From: Termitomyces sp. T153
Lineage: Eukaryota > Basidiomycota > Agaricomycetes > Agaricales > Lyophyllaceae
Assembly: GCA_018296165.2 (NCBI GenBank)
Contig: JACKQL020000010.1
Coordinates: forward strand, 744,001-808,000
DNA: 64,000 nucleotides
Reading direction: 5' to 3'
The stretch's first letter is position 1. Every line of letters begins with the position of its first letter. The notes under the pieces were generated by a model, which was given only the letters and a program-made list of their open reading frames with translations, made no database searches and was not told the origin of the DNA. Shown piece after piece: positions 56,089 through 64,000 of this stretch. The position numbers and the translations under genes were made by a program.

Positions 56089-58140
56089 TCAAGACTTCGA
56101 CTTAATCAAGCCAGCCATGATATCAAAGCTGTTTCCATCAGGCTGAAGATCGATAAATCCGCTAACTTCGGAGGACCATCCCGTTCGTTCAGGCATGGTG
56201 CGGAGAAGCCCATGATCAGGAGTGATCCCTATAATACGAACTTGTTGAGGTGGAGTTACCGTAGTAAGCGTCACTAGTTGATCACTGCAAATACAATTAG
56301 CCGTAAATCCTGTCGATGGATGACAAGTAACGGACGAGTGAAGCCATCGCTCAAGATAGAGATCCATGAACGAGTCAAAAGATCCACGTTCTTCAACAAA
56401 GGTCTCCCACATCTTTTCAAAACGTGCAAGAATGCTTGATACTGTCTTTTCCAAGGTTAAAGACTGGCGTTTAGCAGGCGAAAGAAGCTGCGTAAGGGAG
56501 AAGATCGGTGCAGCGTTCGAGACATTGAGACCACATCCTGGGAGCTACACATCAGAAAAACGATTCATATAGTAGATGGAATCGATACCAATCACGATGT
56601 CGACCTTTCCCCCAGAAAAACTCGTATTAACCAAGATCCCACCAATCTTCTTTCGCTCACCATCGACGAGAACATAGATATCGTTTGGCCACTTTAGGCG
56701 GACACTGTTACCTACCTTTCCTAGCACACTTTCTTCGCGACAAGCTTCGACAACAGCAAGCGCAAAAAGGTACTGAATGAAGACCAGTTTGCTCATGGGA
56801 AATGTGGCAGTGGAAAGTCGAAGCAAGACAGAGAACTGGAGACAGCCTGACGGGGAGAGCCATATATTCGATCCACGGCCCCTGCCAGCAAGTTGATACG
56901 ATGCCAGCGAAACGAAGGGGGAGGGAAGCCGAGATAGGAAACGAGGATTTCTATACTTGATTAGTATGACCACTGGAACCAAGCAACAATTGGCTTACTT
57001 ATCCAACATAGTCTGTGTACTCGTAACTACCTCCCCATAGAGCAACGCTTCGCCGATGCCCCATGTATCTGGTGCATCACGACAGCCTAAAGCCTTTCTT
57101 GCAGAAGATAGAGTCTCAAAGTAAGAGCTTAAGTCAAACAAGGGAGTTTGGTCACGGTCAGGAAGTGAAGTTGGGCACAGGATAATGTGTTTGGGCTGCC
57201 ATTGCGAACGGTCCTCCGCAGCATTGGTGTTTTCGCGAGCATTTTTAGGTACGGCTCTGCTTTCAGCAGTGTGATGGAAGTGAAAGGTATCATTTTCGTC
57301 CTTAAAAACGCTCAATTGCGATCCTGACGACGGTGCTGCAACAAGATCTGTGATCGTAGACACAATAGTGGGCTTTCCCGGAGTTGAGACAAGAAATTGT
57401 GGAAGTGGTCTTAGCACAGGTGACTCGGCAACCGATGGAAGGTGCAAAGATAGTGCAAGTAATGTTGTCTTGAGAAGATCAAGACCTTTTTCTCCTTCAA
57501 TAGTTGCTTGAGCAGTGGACACAGTTGATGACGTCGCGGAGTCTTTTGTCAATGGAACCTCGATATTCAAAGCCCATGCAGCTATCCTTCCTTTCCCTAT
57601 GTCCTTCTTCAAGCCCGCGATCGAATCATCTTTCAAGAATCTAGCTAAAATCCTGAGGCCTTTCTCATCGTCGAATCCGGTGAATCCACACGGCACACGA
57701 TCATAGATTCCCTCAACGATGTCTCCACCTGAGGCTCGAAGGGCATGGGATTGTTCAGTAACTTCAACGCTTCGAGAATGTGTCAAGTAGATATAAGCTC
57801 CCGTTGGTTTATCAAAGAATCCTAGCAGAATATCGTTGGATACACTCGCCGCACCCGATATTTCTCGTGACGAACATGTCGCCCCTGCTCCAAATCCTAT
57901 TAGAGATCCACCTGTCTCTACGAAGTCTCTGATGGAAGCAGATGAGGTTGGCTGCAGAGTTCTATGACACTGTGGAAGGACAAGGAGAGCGCATGTACTT
58001 TTCCAGGGCTGAGAATTCAATATTTGATCGGTAACCGTTTGAACCGAATATTGTGGAAGAAGAATAGATCGTAGAGCAGTCAAACAGTGCGCCACTGATT
58101 TCTGGAGGGTCTCTGAGCCTGCGTAGATGAGGACGTTCAT
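56089..58140 (-). CDS. BPL1: biotin-protein ligase
   Basis: Activates biotin as biotinyl-AMP and attaches it to acetyl-CoA carboxylase, pyruvate carboxylase and other acceptors. The start at 58140 gives MNVLIYAGSETLQKSVAHCL. The N-terminal half is the amidotransferase-like domain typical of eukaryotic ligases (LLVLPQ, RDFVETGGSLIGFGAGA, GTRGFFDKP-like segment, AAWALNIEVPL). A second exon set has GEALLYGEVVTSTQTMLDK, then after an intron SYQLAGRGRGSNIWLSPSGC (the ATP/biotin loop GRGRG), VRLKWPNDIYV and KKIGGILVNTSFSG. After introns come CGLNVSNAAPIFSL, LARFEKMWETFVEERGSF and a C-terminal domain ending IMAGLIKSKS at 56089. The usual motifs GRGRGS, KWPND and GGIL are intact, so the gene should work. 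A longer frame begins at 58251, but MNVLIYAG is the family start. Confidence 0.93.
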
Positions 58141-58508
58141 GATCAAGAGCCCAGACTTTGTGGGTTTGAGATTAGATATCGAACCTGATAATCTACGGTA
58201 TCGGAATATGCCGCACGTGTCGGACGCGTGGATCATAGACGCGTGGGTCATATTATGATAATCTCCCCTATATCTCCCCAGTATTGTTTTCTCTCAATTT
58301 GCTTCCATGTTGGGCACAAAAAAAGATTGAAGAAGCCCGTTTCATTTTGGAATGTGTGTAGAGTGTATCTAACGCTTGGGATTGCGTTGTTCTCTTGCCG
58401 TTATAGTTCCAAAATGGTAATTTCTCTCTCATGGCCAGGTTATCTAGCAGCCGGAAGTTCTCATGACACGAGCTTGTCCTCAGCTTCCATTGACCTTGAA
58501 CCTGTGTC
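58141..58508. promoter_or_regulatory. divergent upstream region of BPL1 and P450-1
   Basis: 368 bp between the two start codons. A plus-strand ATG at 58,394 could start a competing frame, but it does not join the P450. No clear TATA box found. Confidence 0.4.
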
Positions 58509-60869
58509 ATGGCATTTTCTCTTGTTCCTGCTGTGTTCTCCTCATGCCTCGCTCTTCTCGTATATCTTGTGTTGAAATGGTTCGCGCTTCGCAAGGCAAT
58601 GCCCCCTGGCCCTTTGGGCATACCTTTTCTCGGAAACAGGCACCAGCTTCCTGCAGTAAAGCCTTGGCGGAAGTTTGCAGAGTGGAACAAGCAATATGGT
58701 ATGTGCTTACCTCAGGTGTACGCAGAAACCATGTCTACTTCGTTGGCAGGACCCGCAGTTTCCATATTTCTTGGCTCAACCCCAGTGATAAGTAAGTTTC
58801 CCTATGACTCTCTGACTCGCATCTCACCCCATGGAAGTACTTGGAACTGCTCAAGCTGCATGGGATCTGTTAGAGAAACGCTCAGAGTTTTACTCTAGTC
58901 GCCCTCGCTTCATTGTTGCGTAGGTACCTCGTCGTTGGGCTCAATCCACCGAAGATAACACATTCGTAGAGGAGAGATTCTCTCGGACAATAAGCGAGGA
59001 CTGATGCTCCCCAATAACGAGTTCTGGCGAAGGTGGAGAAAGGTCTGTAACCTCATTGATTCGCCTTTTACTATCTGAGACAATTGCCCAGGTTCTTCAT
59101 ACTGGGTTTCACGCCAGAAGGGCAGACACATACAGAGATATACAATCTTTAGAGTCCAAGATCATGCTATATCAAATCTTGACCGATCCAGAACATTATG
59201 AGCAGCATTTGCAACGGTAGCAAAATCCCTGTTTCTTCGGAGAACCTACTAAAGAGAGTAAAAGGTTTGCTGCTAGCGTCGTTTCTTCTGTTACGTATGG
59301 CCGTAGGGTCGACAGCGTTGAGGAGTGGGTCGTCAAAGAGAACATGGCGGCCATGGATTGTCAGTGACGTCAAATTCATTGCTATTGTGATTCACTGACC
59401 TGGTTTAAGACTTGACAAGGTGGGCATTGATTGATTACGTTGATTCCCTCAGTTTATCAATACTACCATAGTGTCAAGTTGAGTTTTCATCTGGTACATA
59501 CCTTTACCGTGTCATTGACCGTCGGCTCAGTATACCAGGAAAGTACCTTGTTGAATCCTGGCCCTGGCTTCTGAAACTACCAGTAAGGCCGACCGTTGAC
59601 ATTTCCCCATACAAAGCCCTCAATCGCTTTACAGCGCTTCCTTCAATGGTTCCGTCGAAAACCCGAAGAGCGTCGCCAACGTGATATCAAATTCTTGATG
59701 CATCTCTTTAATGATGTGAAAATAAGAATGCAAACTGGCACTGTTGATGACTGCCTAACCTCGCAGACAATAGAAAATCAAATTCAGAGTGGCTTGACCG
59801 ATCTGGATCTGGCGTATACCGTATCCAGTCCTTTTGGAGCTGGAATTGAAACTGCAAGTTCTCATAATTTTAGCTGTTCGAAGCACTAAAGGGAGCCCTA
59901 GACTGCTGGAACCTTGACAATCTTCATTCGTAAGACTCATATTTGTTGCTAATACAGTATTCTGATCTCGCCCATTTTCCCAAGTCGCAATGCTTCATTT
60001 CCCCTCTGTCATGAAGAAAGCGCAAGATGAGCTCGATCATGTTGTCGGCTTGAATAGGATGCCAGAATTTGATGACAAAGATAATCTGCCGTACGTCAAG
60101 GCTGTCATAAACGAAACTCTTAGGTGGTTCTTTGTATTGACGTATTGAACTGAAGCCTGTTGCTAATCAACTATACAGATGGCGGCCGATAGCTATCTTG
60201 GGCGGTACACCGCATGCTATAGTAACTGACGATATATATAACGGAATGTTTGTTAGTTCGACTGAGTTAATTCAAAGTCATCCTGATCGTCTCCGCAGGT
60301 TCATTCCAAAGGGCTCCACAATATTCGCGAATTTTTCGTCAGTTTTCAACTTCTTTTCGGTTTCGCACGCTGCGAACTGACTTCAATAGGGGAATAATGT
60401 TTGATCCAGGTATACGTAGCTCGAAGCCTGCTATGAGTACTATTCTAATTAATCGTGCAGTCATGTTTCCTTCCCCCGACTCATTCCGGCCCGAGCGTTT
60501 CTTGGAAACGTCTAACCCTCGACTGAAGTCGTTTGAACTTCCGTTTGGATTCGGACGGAGAATTTGTCCCGGGATGCACTTAGCCATGAACTCGCTCCTG
60601 ATTAATGTCTCACGCATCCTCTGGGCCTTTGACATTCTTCCGACCATTGATAGCTACGGGTGTGAGGTTCTTCCAGGTATTTCCCACAGTTCGAAAGGTA
60701 ACGTCACATGTGCTGAAATACTTTCTCATCCGAAGATCCATGGAACTTCACCGATGGATTCAATTCCAGACCCGTCAGCTTCAGTTGTAGATTTGTGCCT
60801 CGCTCTGCACAGACATATGCATGTATCGATGATGAGTTCCGTAGGGTGATGAGTAGACTTGGGGTATAA
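58509..60869 (+). CDS. cytochrome P450 monooxygenase, tandem copy 1
   Basis: A microsomal P450, with N-terminal anchor MAFSLVPAVFSSCLALLVYL and hinge MPPGPLGIPFLGN. The exons read, in order, NKQYG|PAVSIFLGSTPVI|ILGTAQAAWDLLEKRSEFYS, EILSDNKRGLMLPN with FWRRWRK, VLHTGFHARRADTYRDIQSL, RFAASVVSSVTYGRRVDSVE, SIPGKYLVESWPWLLKLP, RFLQWFRRKPEERRQRD, the I-helix FGAGIET, FPSVMKKAQDELDHVVGLNR, the K-helix ETLRWRPIA (ExxR), FIPKGSTIFAN, FPSPDSFRPERFLETSN, heme loop FGFGRRICPGMH with the Cys ligand, and tail EDPWNFTDGFNSRPV to MSRLGV and TAA at 60867. More than ten short introns occur; the one after FGAGIET starts GC (59,854). The family resembles fungal O-methylsterigmatocystin oxidoreductase-type P450s, but the substrate is unknown. 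Some exon limits (59,350-59,530) are uncertain. Confidence 0.82.
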
Positions 60870-61055
60870 ATCGTGCAGGCGTTATTCCAGATTTGTCTTG
60901 TCTTGACCCTTAGTCAAATGACCTCATGCTTTTTTACCTAGGGAATAGCCTTCCTTATCTCGCAAACTAACATGAACTCCGACTGGACTTTCTTTCCCCT
61001 TTCGAGCCACTTCCTGAGTGTATTTAAGTAGACCAAATTCCCTCCGTCTCGAAAC
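60870..61055. other. short spacer between the two P450 genes
   Basis: About 190 bp, holding the 3' end of P450-1 and the promoter of P450-2. GTATTTAAGTAGA about 40 bp upstream of the second start is a possible TATA-like element. Confidence 0.4.
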
Positions 61056-63516
61056 ATGGCCTTCATCAAGTTGCCTTGGAACTCTGTATTGGCGAATACA
61101 TCGCCTACAATATCCTGGACCTCTCTTGTGATCGTTGTTTGCTTTGCATGTCTCCTTCACCTCGCTCTCAAATGGCTGAACCTTCGAAAGTCCATGCCTC
61201 CAGGGCCATTGGGTATTCCTCTTATCGGTAACATGCATCAAATGCCCAAGGACAAGCCTTGGCTCAAGTTCCTTGAGTGGAGTCATCAATATGGTTTGCT
61301 CTTGTTAACGATTATCGAGACAATCCTCTGATTTTCTTTAGGTCCTGTGGTATCTATCTTTCTTGGTTCAATGCCTGTCATTGGTAAGAAAGAAACTAGC
61401 AACGGGAACATCTAATCATTATCTTTGTTGTGCAAGTCCTCGGGACCGCTCAAGCTGCATGGGATCTTCTAGAAAAGCGTTCAGAGTTCTATTCAAGCCG
61501 CCCGCGGTCCATCTTTATGTGAACCAGTGTCTCAGCCCGAGATTAAAAGCTAATTCCAACTTCATGTAGGGGAGAACTCGTGTCCGGCGGTAAACGAGGC
61601 TTACTGCGAACCAATGATGACAAGTGGCGTCGGTGGCGAAAGGTATAAACTGTAATTCCATGTTCTGGCTATTGAACCGGATGCCTAACATGCTTTCAGA
61701 TACTTCATTCTAGTTTCCACTATCAAACGGCGCAAACATACCAAGATCTGCAGTCACTTGAATCAAAGATATCCCTCTGCGAAATACTAGAAGCACCTCA
61801 AGACTATGTACGCCACCTCCAAAGGTGAGGATTGCTATTCAGGGTATAACCATTGCTTTCTCATCTGGCTGTCACAAGATTTGCTGCTAGTGTGATAACG
61901 ACCATTACGTACGGATTGCATGTTAAGAGTCTTGATGAGTGGATCGTGAAAGAAAACATTGATGCCATAAACTGTAAGTTGATTAAGCCCATTTTCATTG
62001 TTAGACTGAGCTTCAATACAATTCACTACCTGAAGTCTTTGTCAAGTAAGTGTTCGGTTCCTCTTTACTAGGAAAATATCTACCCTTGTTCAATACACAT
62101 AATAGAGCGAAGTAAGTTAGTTATTAACCAGTCACGACCGACAGGGAGCAGTACTGAAAAAACCTAGCGTTCCAGGAAAATTTTTGGTGGAAGGGATGCC
62201 TTGGCTGCTCAAGCTACCTGTATGTGCGACAAACTCAGAGTGACGCAGGTCTTAGAAAAGTAACTTTTTCAGCGGAGGCTCCAGTGGTTCCGCCAGGATG
62301 CAGAAGCACGACGTCAGCATGATGAGGCGCTGTATCTGAAGCTCCTTAACGACGCTAGAGCGAGAATGAAGAATGGAACGATGCCTGACTCGTTATCTGT
62401 ACGGGTGGCTCAAGGTCAAAAGCAGAATGGTATGACAGATATGGAGGTAGCATATACTCTTGCAAGCTCGTTTGGAGCGGGTTTTGAGACGGTAATTTCA
62501 TTTTACTGCACTGATAACTAAGGATAAGCTGCTGACAGTGTCTTGAAGACATCTGCTAGTCTCGAAACATTCATCTGTAAGTTCCTTTCCCGATTTGTCA
62601 AGGCGGCATCTAAGCAGCCATTCACAGTGACCATGCTTCATTTCCCTGATGCAATGAAAAAAGCTCAGGCAGAACTCGATCGCGTGGTTGGCAGCGATCG
62701 AATGCCCGAATATTATGACAAGGAGAGTTTACCTTATACCAATGCCCTCATCAAGGAGACAATGCGGTATGTCCATAATTCCATTACTGCATTGAATGAG
62801 ATCTTATCTAACGTTTTGGAGTTGGCGACCGGTTGCTGCGTTCGGAGCCGCACCCCATGCTGTAACTGTTGACGACGAATATCATGGAATGTGAGGACCA
62901 TAACAGATTGAAAAAATAAAACTGGTCATCAACTGCTTGTTCACCAGGTTCATCCCCAAAGGAGCTACAATTTATGCAAATATCTTGTGCGTTTACTTTG
63001 TGAGATGCTCTTGGAATCTCCGGGTTGAATAGCGTCCTCGCAGCGGGATAATGCATGATCCAGGTGGGACCATTATCTTATCAACTATTGAACTAATGTC
63101 GCATTTAAAGAGATGTTCCCATCACCGGATGACTTCCGACCAGAGCGATTTCTGGAGACTCAGGACTCCCGCCTGCAGACCTTTGACCTTCCATTTGGGT
63201 TCGGTCGTAGAATCTGTCCAGGTATGCATCTTGCGCGAAACTCGATCTTCATCAATATCGCTAGGATGCTATGGGCGTTCAATATTTCACCTGCCTTAAA
63301 CGAAGATGATCGAAAAATCATTCCCGGTTAGTGCAATGACCCGAGTGACCGCCATGAACTTCCTGAGTTTTATAATCTATAGATCGTTGGAAATTTACAA
63401 CTGGCATTAGCTCCAAACCTTTGCCGTTCAAATGCAGATTTATTCCAAGGAACGAAAAGATAGCAGAGTGTATCAAGGAGGAAGCACGAGCAGCCAGGGA
63501 GAAATTGGAAAGTTGA
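61056..63516 (+). CDS. cytochrome P450 monooxygenase, tandem copy 2
   Basis: Paralogue of the preceding gene with the same exon order. MAFIKLPWNSVLANTSPTIS leads into an anchor (WTSLVIVVCFACLLHLAL) and SMPPGPLGIPLIGNMHQMP. Later pieces are KFLEWSHQYG|PVVSIFLGSMPVI, VLGTAQAAWDLLEKRSEFYS, GELVSGGKRGLLRTNDDKWR, LHSSFHYQTAQTYQDLQSLE, RFAASVITTITYGLHVKSLD, VPGKFLVEGMPWLLKLP, RLQWFRQDAEARRQHDEALY, I-helix SSFGAGFETT, FPDAMKKAQAELDRVVGSDR, K-helix ETMRWRPVAA, FIPKGATIYAN, FPSPDDFRPERFLETQD, heme loop FGFGRRICPGMH, and tail DRWKFTTGISSKPLPF to AAREKLES, stop 63514. The shared intron positions show tandem duplication. The matching donor after FGAGFET is an ordinary GT. Substrate unknown. Confidence 0.85.
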
Positions 63517-63749
63517 GGGCAAAAGCCGCTTCCCATATGATTTGAATAAATACTTCTAGCGAATGTAGTACAGTTTGCAATAGTGGTATACAAGCGAGTC
63601 AGATGTACCTCACTCCACCCCATTACCTCCTCCAACAAAGTCAGCATCTTCACCTCCAATCTGTTTGTTATCAAGTATTTACGATACTGATATATGGACA
63701 ATGACGCGCAAACCAAAACACAGATGATGCCGACCATGGCAATACAATC
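63517..63749. other. short convergent spacer
   Basis: About 230 bp between P450-2 and the minus-strand gene at the right edge. Nothing recognised. Confidence 0.5.
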
Positions 63750-64000
63750 TTAATCCTCATCCTCGAAACGCAATATTTGTGCATCTTCATCTACCCTCAG
63801 ATCCCTGTATCCCCGTCTTGAGCGGTAGAACACTCCTTCAGTACGGGATGCAATCCACTCCCAAGCAATGCCTGCGATGCCGATGAGATACCATGGCACA
63901 GACGCCAGCGTGTCAAGAATGCCTGACTCATATCTGTATGAGCTCAGACCATCTCCTGGTAGGCGAATAGTTCTAATGCCTTCGAATCAGCATAGCCAAA
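63750..64000 (-). CDS. C-terminal part of an unknown membrane protein (continues beyond window)
   Basis: On the minus strand an open frame enters from the right edge and ends at 63750-63752 (TAA). It reads [20 protein letters not shown], then a hydrophobic helix around [18 protein letters not shown], a basic stretch ([19 protein letters not shown]) and an acidic end ([12 protein letters not shown]). An acceptor AG just before GCATTAGAAC suggests an exon start near 63,980. A single helix near the C-terminus with a basic-then-acidic tail points to a membrane protein with a cytosolic tail, but I do not recognise the family. Confidence 0.6.

Noticed and set aside
58394..58575. Plus-strand ATG at 58,394 as P450-1 start
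   Set aside because: It is in a different frame from MAFSLVPAVF and lacks a membrane anchor followed by PPGP.

Overview
The window looks like a chromosomal segment of a mushroom-forming basidiomycete (Agaricomycetes, probably Agaricales). The reasons are many short GT-AG introns of about 45-60 nt, basidiomycete-specific families (DUF6534 membrane protein, DUF6535 plus ankyrin proteins, degenerate F-box proteins, a secreted Ser/Thr-rich small protein), fungal P450s, and an LTR-retrotransposon island with CpG-type decay. All gene models below were spliced by eye from splice sites and family motifs.

Layout. 1-15 kb: a 5'-truncated DUF6534 gene (+), a secreted GH37 trehalase (-), a repeat zone with an inverted repeat, a palindrome and a Helitron helicase fragment (5.3-8.1 kb), then the divergent pair RPC25 (-) and RIM2 mitochondrial pyrimidine-nucleotide carrier (+), a 3.3-kb stretch with no gene I can support, and a small secreted protein gene (14.4-14.9 kb). 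15.5-16.4 kb: a decayed copy of the TPR/J-domain cochaperone gene whose intact copy lies at 45.2-47.1 kb. 16.8-33.9 kb: one DUF6535-ankyrin gene torn apart by two LTR retrotransposons, a Copia element (16,878-21,820, target duplication CTGAC) in exon 1 and a Gypsy element in reverse orientation (22,304-32,392, target duplication CCAT) near an intron. The Gypsy element carries an extra spliced reading frame on the strand opposite gag-pol. 36.1-38.1 kb: a second DUF6535-ankyrin gene (-), damaged. 38.5-41.3 kb: F-box/WD40 gene. 42.1-44.2 kb: third, intact DUF6535-ankyrin gene. 45.2-47.1 kb: TPR/DnaJ cochaperone.

47.3-64 kb: three tRNA-Ile(AAU) genes interleaved with a class 3 secreted lipase and a low-complexity basidiomycete protein, then an F-box protein (-), biotin-protein ligase BPL1 (-), two tandem P450 genes (+) with matching intron positions, and the 3' end of a membrane-protein gene (-) at the right edge.

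The most striking signal is a block from about 18.57 to 36.77 kb in which I see only about five CpG dinucleotides. Its left edge lies inside the Copia element and its right edge inside a DUF6535 gene. The 5' LTR of the Copia element keeps 13 CpGs while its 3' LTR, inside the block, keeps one. The pattern fits a positional CpG-methylation/deamination domain rather than repeat-unit-limited mutation. The housekeeping genes outside the block are compact and intact. No operon logic applies; shared promoters are likely only for the divergent pairs (RPC25/RIM2, DUF6535 copy 2/F-box-WD40, BPL1/P450-1).
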